Shown here: one piece after another, positions 1 to 10,089 of the stretch
Layout: every line of letters starts with the position of its first letter
Position numbering within the stretch: position 1 is the stretch's first letter
DNA from: Balamuthia mandrillaris
Lineage: Eukaryota; Discosea; Longamoebia; Balamuthiidae
Direction: 5' to 3'
NCBI GenBank assembly: GCA_031835245.1
Contig: JAVKOQ010000228.1
Span: 2,501 to 66,500, forward strand
DNA length: 64,000 nucleotides
Position numbers and translations under genes: made by a program
Notes under the pieces: model-generated
Told to the model about the DNA's origin: nothing
Database searches by the model: none
Seen by the model: the letters and a program-made list of their open reading frames with translations, nothing else

Positions 1-208
1 ACTCCGGGCTAAGGGCATCGTTGGGGTGACGGGCGTGCACCTCGGCCACCACCTTCTTAAAGTGTTTGCGGTCGATGGCCTTGTCATGCTTGTTGCCGGC
101 GGCGCGGAAGGCATCCAACAAGGCGGAGACCTCCCCCGCGGAGAGGCCCGTGCTCGCGGCAAACTCTTCGGGTGTCTGTCTCTGGCTCGAACTTCCGCCG
201 TTACCCAT
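1..208 (-). CDS. N-terminal part of an EF-hand-type protein with myristoylation signal (partial)
   Basis: The reading frame starts at the ATG at 208 and runs off the left edge without a stop, giving 69 residues. It begins Met-Gly-Asn-Gly-Gly-Ser-Ser-Ser, a good N-myristoylation context (Gly2, Ser6), as in calcineurin B and other membrane-tethered EF-hand calcium sensors. A helix-rich stretch follows (SAGEVSALLDAFRAAGNKHD, then a Lys/His-rich segment), which resembles the entering helix and linker of a first EF-hand. No complete calcium loop (DxDxDG...E) is visible in the fragment, so calcium binding is not shown. The gene is divergent from the F-box/ankyrin gene starting at 577. It could also be another helical N-myristoylated protein. 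Confidence 0.5.
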   Translation of the reverse strand, partial: MGNGGSSSQRQTPEEFAASTGLSAGEVSALLDAFRAAGNKHDKAIDRKHFKKVVAEVHARHPNDALSPE

Positions 209-576
209 TTGCTCTCTTTCTCTTTTCTCTTTCTCCGATACTGGTAACAAATAGAACAATAAATAAACGGGCGTCGCCAGGGGATAAGATCATTTACATT
301 AAGCACCAATCAGAAATCAAAATTCCAAAAACCAGATCAATGGTGAAGTCGACAAATATTGATCGGATAATATTTGCTTCTCCTCTCCTCTCTCTTCTCC
401 TCTCTCCTCTCTCCCCTCTCCTCTCTCCTCTCTCCTCTCTCCTCTCCTCTCTCCTCTCTCCTCTCTCCTGGCCATTCCGAGAATTTTCTCACCCTTGTAT
501 GAGTTCTCATGGTTTGCGTTTTGTGGTGGTTCCATTTTCTGCCAGACGCTTGAAGCGCTCTTTATCGCCTTTACAA
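209..576. other. Intergenic region between divergent genes, with CT-rich minisatellite
   Basis: No gene seen. It holds the shared upstream region of the EF-hand fragment (leftward) and the F-box/ankyrin gene (rightward). At about 373-467 there is a run of CTCTC/CTCTT units. A near-match to the TGTCGACA motif (AGTCGACA) lies near 341. An open frame extends upstream of 577, but its extra sequence is only the translated repeat. Confidence 0.6.
373..467. repeat. CT-rich minisatellite (TCTCC/TCTCT units)
   Basis: Repeated CTCTCCTCTC-like units over about 95 bp, upstream of the F-box/ankyrin gene and on its sense strand. Confidence 0.85.
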
Positions 577-2004
577 ATGAACAACGAACTGGGTTCCAGC
601 AGCATGGACGACCTTCCCGACGAGTTGCTGGTCTTCATCCTCAACGACCTGCTGCCCGAGGGGCTGGGCGGGTTGGCCTCCCAAGTGTGCCATCGCTGGC
701 GGCGGTGCATCCACCCTCACAGGAGGAACCGCATCGGGGTGAGGGCATTTCTGGCCTGCATCACCGACATATCGAAGGAAGAGGAAGACAAGCCGTCGGA
801 CTTGAGGTGGACGATGAAGGAATACAATGTGGAGCCGCGGAACTTGTGGGGGTGGATAATGAAGCATTATTATTGGAGCCTGTTTGCCTCCCGCAAGATC
901 GAAACCATGGCTGCTGAGACAGGTCGGCTGGACGTGCTGCAGGCTATGGATTGTAAGTGGTGGCTCTCTGGTTCCGACCAGGGTTTGAGCAACGCAGCGA
1001 GAGGAGGCCACCTTGAGGTGCTGAAATGGGCACTTGCTGATGCCGATCAAAGCTCTTATTCAACTCTGGTAGCTTGGAAAGCGGTGTGCAAAGCCGCGGC
1101 CACGGCAGGGCACACCCATCTCCTTTGCTGGGCAGTGGATGTGCTGCGAAACCCCTATCAAGTGTTGAGCAATGAGACAGCAGAATGTGCTGCGCTCGCT
1201 GGCCATGTGGAAACATTGCAATGGATGAACACAGCAACAAAAGGATTACTAATGCCAAGGAGGATAAGCTGCAAGGCCGCCAAAGGAGGATACCTGAGCC
1301 TACTACAATGGGTGGTAGAGGAGCTTAACTTTGATCCATCAGGCGACACTAATGTTTTCTGCTGCGCTGCCAGAGGAGGAAGTTTGGAAGTGTTGCAGTG
1401 GCTGTGCGATCGTGGTGCTAGTTGCAGCGGGAAAAGCGACGCCTGTGCTGCTGCTGCCAAAGGAGGTCACGCGGAGGTGCTCAAATGGTTGCTGAGCAAG
1501 GGTGGTCTGCTGGATGAGTCTGTGTTTCACAACGCGGCCAAGGGAGGACAAGTGACCATGTTGCAGTGGCTCTGGGAGAACAATTGCCCATGGAGCAGAA
1601 TTGCCTTTCGAGGGGCAGTAGACAAAGGCCGCGTGGAAGCCGTTCGTTGGCTGTATGACCTGAAAGGACCACAGCTCTTGCAAGAATCGGATGTCTTTTA
1701 TGTCATGGATCTGGCTGCTCAAAAAGGCAATCTGGAGGTCCTCAAGTTCCTTCGCACAGAGATGGAGCCGCCTTTCCCGTGGAGCGTTGAGACCAGCAAC
1801 ACCGCTGTCTTTTTTAACAACTTCGAACTACTTCGTTGGATGCGCGACGAGGCTAAACCACCTTGTCCTTGGGACGAGAGCACCAGCCTCCGAGCCTGTC
1901 AGAGAGGCCATTATACACTGTTGCATTGGATGCTTACGATTGCCAACCCCCCATGTCCCGCCAGCGCAAGAACTCGACGTAGACTCCGTAGTCGTAACAA
2001 GTGA
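577..2004 (+). CDS. F-box / ankyrin-type repeat protein (copy 1)
   Basis: A single-exon gene of 475 residues. An F-box-like segment (SMDDLPDELLVFILNDLLPE...LASQVCHRWRR) lies at about residues 8-50. It is followed by about ten ankyrin-type repeats of 26-35 residues, each with a core like AARGGHLEVLKWA; several repeats end in CPW before the next helix. F-box proteins of this plan usually bind Skp1 and present substrates to an SCF ubiquitin ligase through the repeats; the substrate is unknown. I chose the ATG at 577 because the upstream open frame is translated CT repeat and low-complexity sequence, while the F-box begins just after 577. Two shorter relatives lie at 42273 and 59402. Repeat proteins of this type are abundant in Acanthamoeba and in some giant viruses that infect it. 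Confidence 0.8.
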   Translation: MNNELGSSSMDDLPDELLVFILNDLLPEGLGGLASQVCHRWRRCIHPHRRNRIGVRAFLACITDISKEEEDKPSDLRWTMKEYNVEPRNLWGWIMKHYYWSLFASRKIETMAAETGRLDVLQAMDCKWWLSGSDQGLSNAARGGHLEVLKWALADADQSSYSTLVAWKAVCKAAATAGHTHLLCWAVDVLRNPYQVLSNETAECAALAGHVETLQWMNTATKGLLMPRRISCKAAKGGYLSLLQWVVEELNFDPSGDTNVFCCAARGGSLEVLQWLCDRGASCSGKSDACAAAAKGGHAEVLKWLLSKGGLLDESVFHNAAKGGQVTMLQWLWENNCPWSRIAFRGAVDKGRVEAVRWLYDLKGPQLLQESDVFYVMDLAAQKGNLEVLKFLRTEMEPPFPWSVETSNTAVFFNNFELLRWMRDEAKPPCPWDESTSLRACQRGHYTLLHWMLTIANPPCPASARTRRRLRSRNK

Positions 2005-2378
2005 CACGGGTATCGCTGGTGGAAAACGATGAACCTTCCCTTTGTAGTTGCTTCTTACTTTCTTGGTCACTCTTATATTGGTTCGCTCATCTGCTCTGTT
2101 TCCTTAACAACAAAAAAAAGAGAAGGAAGGTGAACCTTGAAACAGGCGATAATGCACACGAGAACAGTGTCTTGGTTGGGGCTTGCTTACTGGCTTTTGA
2201 TCTTTGATCCTCCTTTCATCCACAGAATTACCCACTGGGATGAGCTCACAAGACTCCTTTATTTACTCGAATTGTTGCCGTTTCTCGTCCTAGCCTCTCC
2301 TGAGAGCGCACTAGGACAGGATATGACGAGAAAAGTATGTCAAATGACACCGATACATCCACAGGCTCGGGAGAACGG
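2005..2378. other. Intergenic region, convergent 3' ends
   Basis: I see no gene here. It lies between the stop of the F-box/ankyrin gene and the stop of the J-protein gene on the other strand. Confidence 0.5.
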
Positions 2379-3325
2379 TTAGTGGGTCTCCTTTGACTTT
2401 GACATTCTTCTCTTCTTGGTGGTACTTCTCCTTATTGTTGTGGCACTTCCGTTCCTCCTTCCTTTGATTGCTCTCTCCTTCCTCTTCCTCCTCTTCTTCT
2501 CTCCTTGCTCTTGCTCTTGCTCTTCCTCTTCTTCTTGCCCTTCCTCTTTCTCTTCCTCTTCTTCCTCTTCCCCTTCTTCCTTCTGTTGGCGCAGACGGCA
2601 ACCATCCTTGGCTATTGTCTGTTTGAACTTGTCGTATGCTTCTAATTCTTTGTTCACAATTCCTTCCTGAATGGTGCTGATAAACCTGGGCTTATCCCTC
2701 CATGTGGAAAACATCACTGACTGCAGGAGCTTATTCATGTCTCCTATTTGTTTGTTTGTTTGTTTGTTTGTTGGTTGGTTGGTTTGGTTTGGTTTTTGGA
2801 AGACAAATAATAAGCATTGTAAAGACAAGCACCCAATAAAGCAACAACACTCAACAATCCACCTTTTGTTTCATTGTATGCTTGCAATACGTCCTCTTGT
2901 TCCACGGAAGAGCCTCTGTAGCACCTTGCTAGGTTTTGTGTCCTAAACTTCCACGAGCCACGCCCCATCTTTTCCGTGCAAAACTTGCATGCCTCATCAT
3001 ACAGAGCTTTGGACTTGGGATTAACGAGGATTTCATACGCTTCCCGAAGGCGTGCCAAGAATGCTTTGTTTTTTATTTATTTGCTGCAGTCAGCCCTCTT
3101 ATTAACTTATTTGTTGGGGAGAATAAGGTTTTTACCAGTGTCAGTAGGGCGGTAGCGACCGGCCAGCTCGTGATAGGCCTTGTGGATGTCACGGGCGGTG
3201 TATGTTGGGTCCACCCCAAGGAGGGAGTAGAATCGTTTGCCGCCTATGACGTGCTCCAACGCTTGCTGTTGGTTGTACTCTTGCCTGTTTGCTGCCTTTC
3301 GTTTGCTGCGCCGGGGTCCTTCCAT
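2379..3325 (-). CDS. DNAJC9-like J-domain protein with degenerate HPD motif
   Basis: Three exons (3136-3325, 2863-3063, 2379-2743) close in frame to 251 residues. The N-terminal third is a J domain (RFYSLLGVDPTYTARDIHKA ... AFLARLREAYEILVNPKSKA). The next part, through RCYRGSSVEQEDVLQAYNET and GDMNKLLQSV, matches the post-J helical region of DNAJC9, a nuclear Hsp70 co-chaperone for histones H3-H4. The tail is Glu-rich then Lys/Arg-rich, which would suit histone binding and nuclear localisation. The loop that normally carries His-Pro-Asp, needed to stimulate Hsp70 ATPase, reads Arg-Pro-Thr-Asp here. The motif lies inside exon 1, so splicing does not explain the change. The DNAJC9 assignment rests on my recall of the human protein; homology search would settle it. 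Confidence 0.7.
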
Positions 3326-3887
3326 TGTTTAACTACCAACAGCTGCTTCTCCCCCCTGGCTATCACGATCTCTTGCGAGAAGCTGTCGTGAAAAAAAGAA
3401 GCGACTCCGCTGCCGCTTTGAAAAGGGGGGGGAGGAAGAAGAAGAGGGACGGCGGTTGGGCGACGGGGGATGCTCCTCTTCTTGTGGTTTTTTCCCCCTT
3501 GCTAAAAAATATCTGAGACTTTTTTGCGGAACTAAACAGGGGCGTTTAGTGTTTCTTACGGTCTCCGGCGGTATAAAACCAGCCAATGCCGTGAAACGCC
3601 TTTGCTAGCCGGAGGAGCGACTATAATTTATCGTCTTAGAGAGCCCCTTTAAAGTCACTAAAGCCCAGCTCGCGAGCACTGTTGTTTGCCTCTGCGCTTG
3701 CTCCCCCCCAATTCCTTCCTTCGTCCTCCAGAAGTCTTCGTTACAGAGTGGACAGTAGCCGTCACCCGTCTTGATTTTCAAGTGAGAGAATACCTATAGG
3801 CTAGCTTCCTTTCTTTGATCTTTTTTCTTCTGTAGTTTGCTCTTCTGTATTACACGTTCATCGGGTGCAACAATAATAAACAATGCT
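3326..3887. other. Intergenic region upstream of the J-protein
   Basis: No coding region is evident over about 560 bp. It should hold the promoter of the J-protein and the 3' end of the Rap-like gene. A TTTATCG element occurs near 3634. I see no RNA gene. Confidence 0.4.
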
Positions 3888-4886
3888 TCAACACACCAAA
3901 CAGTTCTTCTCGTCACCACCGTCACCAGCTTTGGTGTTGCTCTCCTTGAACCTGGCCACTATCTGCCTGGCCAGGGTGTTGAACACCTCATCAATGTCCT
4001 GCTTGTTCTTGCTGGATACTTCGACAAAGCCAGCGCCCCATTCCTCGGCCAATGCCTTTCCTTCCTCTGTTGATACGGCTCGTTGATCCTCCAAGTCACG
4101 CATGTTGCCCACCTGTTTTGGTATCATTTGTTTTTTGCGTTTAGTGAGCTTGCGCTATTGCGCGTTATCTCTTTCTCTTGTCTGGTTCTTTTCCTTCTCA
4201 TATGAAGCGGGAGAGAAGGAGAAGGAGAAGGAGAAGGAGAAGGAGAAGGAGAAGGAGAAGGAGAAGGAGAAGGAGAAGGAGAAGGAGAAGGAGAAGGAGA
4301 AGAAGGAGAAGGAGAAGGAAGGAGAAGGAGAAGGAGAAGGAGAAGGAGGAGGAAGGAGAAGGAGAAGGAGGAAGGGGGAAGGAGGAAGGAGGAAGGAGGA
4401 AGGAGCGACAAAAGAAGTGAAACACAAAAGAAGTAACAGAAGATGTGCCCGGAAAAACATTACCAGAACCATGGGCACGTTCGATTGTTCTTTTAGGTTG
4501 ATGATCTGTTGGCGGAACTTTGCAAGGTCGTCAAAGGTGGACTTTTTGGTGATGGAATAGATCAGCACAAAGCCGTCCCCTTGCTTGGTGTGAGTGTCGC
4601 GGAAGGAGGTGCCTTTGTCCGTTCCCGCCGTGTCGTAGATCTCCAACAAGACTTGCATTCCATCCACTTCGACGTGCTTACGATAAGAGTCCTCGACTGG
4701 AGTGGTTCCCTCGAGTCAATCAAAAAGACAAAATAGACAGCAACAAAATAAGAGGAAGAGAGGGGAGAAAAAAAACATACTTGTGGGATCGTATTGCTGG
4801 AGGTCGATGCCTTGCACGTATTTCATGGTGAGGGAAGACTTGCCGACCCCATCGCTCCCGAAAATCACAATCGTGACCACATGCAT
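3888..4886 (-). CDS. Rap-type small GTPase (Ras family)
   Basis: Three exons (4781-4886, 4464-4696, 3888-4112) give 187 residues, the usual Ras/Rap size. The P-loop is GSDGVGKSSLT, the effector region YDPTIEDSYRK, switch II DTAGTDKG, the guanine-specificity motif N-M-R-D, and EVSSKNKQ replaces the SAK loop. Thr in place of Gln61 is the hallmark of Rap proteins. The protein ends Cys-Leu-Val-Cys, a CAAX prenylation box, so it should sit on membranes. Rap proteins control adhesion and the cytoskeleton in amoebae. Intron 2 is filled with a GAGAAG-type repeat (CTTCTC on the sense strand). A perfect TGACGTCA and a TGTCGACA palindrome lie about 300-330 bp upstream of the start codon. Confidence 0.9.
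4205..4400. repeat. GAGAAG hexanucleotide microsatellite in an intron
   Basis: About 190 bp of (GAGAAG)n with GGA interruptions. It lies in intron 2 of the Rap-like gene; the sense strand reads CTTCTC. Confidence 0.9.
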
Positions 4887-5309
4887 GTTGTTTGAAACAA
4901 TCGGGCTTTTTGTTTTCTTTTGAAAAAATTTACACGTAACTGCAAAAAAAAAAAGTGAGCCTGACCCAAGAAAGAAAGAAAGAAAGAAAAAGATCCTACC
5001 AACGGGCCCGCAAGTGGAGGACAACCGGCCGTTGAATCAAAGAGAAGGAAGAGGAAAGAAGGGAGAAGAAAGAAGCACAACCACCCGCAGGGTAATTGAA
5101 TGCGTTGTTCTCGTCTTTTTTATTATTATTATTTTTTGAATCGAAAGTTTATCGTTATTCCAAGAATGTGGACCGCCAAGTGACGTCATTAAATGTCAAA
5201 ATTTGGATATAATGTCGACACTGTTGTCCTTACAAAGACTTTGATACGTCATCATGTGATGGGAATATTGAAATAATCCATAATTTACGATAATCCATAA
5301 TTTTGAATT
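4887..5309. other. Upstream region of the Rap-like gene with palindromic elements
   Basis: No gene seen. It contains TGACGTCA at 5181-5188, TGTCGACA at 5213-5220, a TTTATCG element near 5150, and a short tandem of CATAATTT/ACGATAATC units at about 5278-5303. These are candidate control elements by composition only. Confidence 0.45.
5181..5188. promoter_or_regulatory. TGACGTCA palindrome (CRE/bZIP-type)
   Basis: A perfect 8-bp palindrome, 295 bp upstream of the Rap-like start and 25 bp from a TGTCGACA copy. A bZIP site is inferred from its consensus only. Confidence 0.4.
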
Positions 5310-6072
5310 TTAAATATCGAAGGGAGAATCATGTTGAATGAGAAGAATTGTGTTGCGAAGATAGCGGAACGGCAGCAGCCCTTTGTAGGAGCCGCGAGGA
5401 ATGCCGTTCTACAGCAAGAAGGAGAAGCAAGCATCGATGAGCACGTGTTCCCAAGGAAGCAAATCAAACAGAAGGAGAAGGAGGCGCGTTTTATACCTTG
5501 AACTCGGGGAGAAGGTTATAACCATTGGCAAGCACCCGAAACTCCTCTTCGTCCCTCCAAACGCGCTTCAACGTGGTGTTTGTGTACAACCGTTGGTGGC
5601 TGGCATCCTCTATCAACAATGCTTCCTTTGCCATCTTCTCCATCCAATAGTCAAAGTTATCCTTTTCATAAACGGATAAGCAATCGTCGCACCTCACTGA
5701 ACCAAGAAGAAAAACAACAAACCTCATAAAGATAAGACAAGTCCAAGCTGCGCCACCGAACGAACCCATTAAAGAGTCTTACGCCTCTCAGATATCTCAG
5801 GTAAAACTGTCCATGGTTGATCCCTTCTTCTCCGAACGTTTTTGAACGCGATATCTCCGGCCGAATGCAATGCCTGCCCATTCTTACCTCTTCTGTTCTC
5901 ATCCATTCGTCCCAATATCTGTCCGGCCATGAGTGCTGCAACTCCCTTTGCCAGAGCTGTTGTGTTAACATCCATCCCAGACCAGGAAAGAAGTCGCTTC
6001 TGTACAGCGTGGCTGGAAGAACCACTAACTTATGAGTAATGATGAAGGTTGCTTGCTGGGGAGAAATAGAGA

Positions 6073-6121
<49 letters not shown>

Positions 6122-7342
6122 AGAGAGAGAGAGAGAGAGAGAGAGCGAAGAGAGTGGGGAAAGAGAGAAAAGGAAAAGCAAGGAAAACAGCAGTAGGACA
6201 GGAGAAGCACCGTTTCGAAAAACAAAGAAATGTTGTCCATGGTCGTTGTAAGCGGACACGCAGTAAAGGCTTTTATCTTCATTTAACATGGGATAGGTTG
6301 CCAGAAAGTATTCAAAAAAGTCGGGTGATAAGTCAAGGTCATCTTTGTGAATTGTTGTCAGTGAAAGGGAAGCAGTTTGAAGGATACAAGTGTACATACC
6401 TTCAATAATGATGGCAGCTTCATAGCCCAACTCGTTAAAAACTTTGTTCAAAGCAAAGCGATAGTGTTCGGCCACATAGTAGGTGCCTGTTCCTTCACAA
6501 GGTGTTGGAGAATCTTCTGGACACGGTGGTATATCCGGTTCTTTTCTATCTAGTTTCTTGTGAATACTGGTTAATATTTCCTATGTTCCTGCGATCTGCT
6601 TGATGGCCTTGGAGAGAGAGAGAGAGAGAGATAGAGAGAGGAGTGAGTCTGATGTACCTGAAAGTGTTGAGAAACAGGAAATGAGTGAATAACGTTGGTG
6701 ACATCCGTCTCGTTCAAGTCCTGCAACATTTCAGTGTTTAGTCCATAAAGCGGACAAAGAAACAAGAATGGATTGTGGGCGAACCTGGGACACTATTACG
6801 TCCAGCTTTGGGTTGTTCGGGAGGTACCTGTTAATGAATACGGAGGTCAACGTCTGCTCTTCAAACTGCTATTAGACCAAAGGATACCGAAATACTGCAG
6901 ATAGCGTGCGGTTGAGATAAGCGGGTCTGTTGTAGCATAAAACTAGAACGGCGATGGAGGGTACTGGGTACGTATCCACCCCGTCTTGTCTTTTCGCTGG
7001 CACGGGCGAAAGAAAGGGATTCTCCGAGCTCTTCTTCCAGTCCTTGGCAATACGCTTGTCTGCTTTTTCGAGTCTTTCCCTCTGTTCTGTCCCAGCTATA
7101 CTCACACGTCCGTGTCCCTTGGTATCCTCTTTACCTTTAGACTCTTTCTTAGGCTGAAACATGGTAACGATGCCAAGAACGAGGGCAACAACAGCAAACA
7201 TAGTAACCAAGATCAGAGCCATTTGCATCTTTGCCCGGTATCTTTTCCTCCGGGTTGGCCTTCCCTTTTGTTCGTTATCTCTCCAATGGGTCGGGGCCAG
7301 CGTTGCGCCTCCTTCAAAGCCTGTTCCACCTCTATACTTCAT
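5310..7342 (-). CDS. MGAT1: Alpha-1,3-mannosyl-glycoprotein 2-beta-N-acetylglucosaminyltransferase (GnT-I)
   Basis: Eight exons (6888-7342, 6785-6827, 6658-6720, 6400-6580, about 6224-6342, 5723-6028, 5497-5661, 5310-5408) give about 476 residues; human MGAT1 has 445. A single membrane helix (ALILVTMFAVVALVLGIV) near residue 40 gives a type II Golgi topology. The catalytic domain shows PSIAVLVLCYNRPAYL, a metal-binding Glu-Asp-Asp formed across a splice junction (IIE|DDLDLSPDFFEYF), LYRSDFFPGLGWML, CIRPEISRSKTFG and SHGQF-like INHGQFYLRYL. GnT-I adds the first GlcNAc to Man5 N-glycans and opens the hybrid/complex glycan branch. Two junctions are uncertain: the 3' end of exon 5, and the 5' end of exon 7, where acceptors at 5661 or near 5690 are possible. 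The gene shares a short divergent upstream region with the PX gene at 7481. Confidence 0.88.
6070..6148. repeat. GA dinucleotide microsatellite in an intron
   Basis: About 75 bp of (GA)n with GCGA interruptions, in an intron of the GnT-I gene; the sense strand is (CT)n. Confidence 0.9.
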
Positions 7343-7480
7343 CCCCGAAGCTCCTTCCTGCGTTCACTTAGACGAAGGGGCACACCGAGAACAGTTACTG
7401 CAGCACAAGTCCAGCGTGGTTACACAACTTGTGCAGTGAAACTGTTTGCGGTTGGCAATAGAGCAGAGAAAAAAAAAAGG

Positions 7481-9331
7481 ATGTACGCAGGAGGTGGCCC
7501 TGTTAGCCCTCGTCGTGGCGGTGGGCAACCTTCCTTCAACCCAACAGGAGGAGGTGGAGGGGCTCCTCCCCAACAGACGAACCATCGCCATTTGCCTTCT
7601 CTTCCTCCTATGCCATCCAATATAGCCCCTGCTCCTCTGCCACTGCAACACCAACCTCCATTACCTGCACTTCCTCCTGCACTTCCTTCTCGTTCTCCTC
7701 GTTCGCCGGCTTCTCCTTCGTTTCCTCTGCCCACACAAGCAACTGCTCCTATAGCGAATAATACACGTAATAGTTGGCGTGGTAACGCTGCTGCCACCAC
7801 ACCAGGACCAGGACCAGGAAGAGGAAGTACAAGAGGAGGCACCACACCAGGACCAGGAAGAGGAAGAGGAGGTTGGGGTAGCTCCATTACGCCTCCTACC
7901 AAGACAACAACAGCTACTCCTGGTCGTCTTCCTCCCTCTTCTTCGTTGCCTTCGTTTGGAGGCGTTCTTCCGCAACCGCCTCCGCGACCGCCTCTTCCAG
8001 ATCAACATGCACTGCCACCACAAACACCAACACCAACACAACCTTCACTGCCTCCTCCTCAACTAAAGGTCAGTCCTTCTTCTTCTCCTTCAGCATTGCC
8101 ACCGTTACCACCCAGACCCAGTCTCTCTCTTTCAACGCTTCCTTCTCCTTCTCCTTCTCCTTCTCCTCCTCCTCTTCCTTCTTCTGCATCTTCTCCTTCT
8201 CTTCCTCTTCCTCCTCTTCCTCCACCTCCTTCTTCCTCACCTCCTCGCCCTTCTCCTCCTTTTCCTTCCCAGCAACAACAAATCGTTGCTCGTGCTTCCT
8301 CTCCTTCTTCTTCAGCGCTATTAAAACAACATAAACAAAAGGCCGAAGCTTTGTTCGGCAAGTTCTCCACCAAAGCAATGACGACGTTTGCCTCCGTTTC
8401 CTCCTCCTCTCCCGCGCTCACGCCGGAGGAGGAGGCGGCAAGAGAGAAGAAGAGAAAGGAGGAGGAAGCGGAGGAGGAGGAGAAAGAGAAGGCATACATC
8501 CGTGAGAGAAGACAGAAAGCGGAGGAGGAGAGAAGGAAGGCGGCTGAGCGCCTCAAACAGTTCTCTCAACAGTGTCACACGGACGTAAATGGACTTACCA
8601 GCGGCAACAACCACAACAATAACACGAACCAAACCTTCAAACATAGGCCGTTGCAGCTGAGAAGCATGCATCAGCATTCCACAATTGTCACAACGACAAC
8701 CGTTACCACGTCGACTTCCACTTCACCTGTGCAACCGAATGATGGCTCTCCTATGCATGTCTTTTTTCGGTTTAGACTTGTTGGACATTCCACACAACAC
8801 CACCGCAACAAAGATTATACTGTACGACCTCGTATTCATTCTCTCGCTTGTCATTCTTTTCTACGGTCTTCTGCTCTATTTTATTTCTTTCTTCTTTCTT
8901 CTTTCTTCCTTCTTCTTTCTGTCTTTCCTTCTCTTCTTTCTTTACAGAACTTGCGCTCTAACACAATCCCTTCAAAAAAAAAACAGGTGTATCAAGTGGA
9001 AGTGGAATGGACAGGAGGAATGCGTTGGACAGTGCAACGGCGTTACAACCAGTTCTTCGAGTTGGATCAAGCTCTCAAAAAGGCTAACCTCCCTCCCAAA
9101 CATCCACTGCCTCCCAAACAGATGAATGGCAACTTAGACCCGACCTTTGTCCAGGGCAGAGAAGCAAGCCTCAAACTCTTTGTCGAAGGCATCAACGAGA
9201 TGAGAACACAAGTATTAGAAAGTCCAAAAGCGAGAAAGACTGTCTTTCGGTTCTTTGCTCCCGTTCAAATAGGAGACGAGAAAGAAGCTGGCTTTCATTT
9301 TCCTTCCGAAATAGAACAAGTATTACTGTAG
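7481..9331 (+). CDS. PX (phox homology) domain protein with long proline/serine-rich N-terminus
   Basis: Two exons (7481-8821, 8987-9331) join in phase 0 to give 561 residues. The first 290 residues are Pro, Ser, Gly and Gln-rich with polyproline runs that could bind SH3, WW or profilin partners. A charged coiled-coil (EEEAAREKKRKEEEAEEEEK onward) follows. The C-terminal 150 residues form a PX domain: FRFRLVGHS, then DYTVYQVEVEW built across the intron, RYNQFFELDQALKKA, LPPK, and a final helix with KLFVEGINEM. PX domains bind phosphoinositides, usually PI3P on endosomes; the basic RRYNQF motif is present. The start is the ATG at 7481, because upstream in-frame sequence overlaps the divergent GnT-I gene. 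Confidence 0.8.
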   Translation: MYAGGGPVSPRRGGGQPSFNPTGGGGGAPPQQTNHRHLPSLPPMPSNIAPAPLPLQHQPPLPALPPALPSRSPRSPASPSFPLPTQATAPIANNTRNSWRGNAAATTPGPGPGRGSTRGGTTPGPGRGRGGWGSSITPPTKTTTATPGRLPPSSSLPSFGGVLPQPPPRPPLPDQHALPPQTPTPTQPSLPPPQLKVSPSSSPSALPPLPPRPSLSLSTLPSPSPSPSPPPLPSSASSPSLPLPPLPPPPSSSPPRPSPPFPSQQQQIVARASSPSSSALLKQHKQKAEALFGKFSTKAMTTFASVSSSSPALTPEEEAAREKKRKEEEAEEEEKEKAYIRERRQKAEEERRKAAERLKQFSQQCHTDVNGLTSGNNHNNNTNQTFKHRPLQLRSMHQHSTIVTTTTVTTSTSTSPVQPNDGSPMHVFFRFRLVGHSTQHHRNKDYTVRPRIHSLACHSFLRSSALFYFFLLSSFFLLLSVFPSLLSLQNLRSNTIPSKKKQVYQVEVEWTGGMRWTVQRRYNQFFELDQALKKANLPPKHPLPPKQMNGNLDPTFVQGREASLKLFVEGINEMRTQVLESPKARKTVFRFFAPVQIGDEKEAGFHFPSEIEQVLL

Positions 9332-9356
9332 AACGAGTTTACTCTCCTCTCTTCGT

Positions 9357-10048
9357 TCAATTCTGCTTTACCGCATTAAAGACTTCGTTGGTACGCGATC
9401 GGAAGGTTTGCTCTTGCCAGTACCTCCGCTCCACTTCTTGCCGCAACCAATCCCTGTGCGTTGGATGGGCGATGCTGATGAGCAGCTCCTGCCTCTGCCT
9501 CGTGTTCTTTCCAAACAGGTTGACCGCTCCCCATTCTGTGACCACCCAATGCACGTGCGCTCGCGTCGTCACCACTCCGGCTCCGGGTTTCAGGTAGGGC
9601 ACTATGCGGCTCTCTCCTTTGCTGGTAACGGAGGGCAATGCGATAATGGGTTTACCTCCTTGGCTCAAACTGGCGCCTCGGATAAAGTCCATCTGTCCAC
9701 CGACTCCGGAATAGATGAGCCCACCGATGGAATCGGAGCAAACTTGTCCAGTCAAGTCCACCTCTACGCAACTGTTGATGGCGACCATTTTGTGGTTGCG
9801 TTTGATAACGGAGGGGTCGTTCACGTATTCGATGTCGAGAAACTCAACCATCGGATTGTCGTTCACAAAATCGTAGACGCGTTTGCTGCCCATAATGAAA
9901 CCGGCTACAATCTTGTTTGGGTGGATGGTTTTATCTTCGCCAGTAATGACGCCTTGCTCCACCAAGTCAACAACGCCTTCGGAGAACATCTCTGTGTGGA
10001 TGCCTAACCTTTTGTGGTTCTCTGTTTTTGTTTTTGATGTTTTGGGGG

Positions 10049-10089
<41 letters not shown>

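Noticed and set aside
172-576. N-terminal extension of the first F-box/ankyrin gene
   Set aside because: The extra 135 codons are translated CT repeat and random sequence; the F-box begins right after the ATG at 577.
4155-4560. Open frames with poly Lys-Glu, Leu or Arg over the GAGAAG repeat
   Set aside because: The repeat lies in intron 2 of the Rap-like gene; splicing removes it exactly in phase.
9388-10007. Plus-strand 199-residue open frame opposite the CoA-transferase
   Set aside because: It is the complement of a well-conserved enzyme exon and has no domain of its own.
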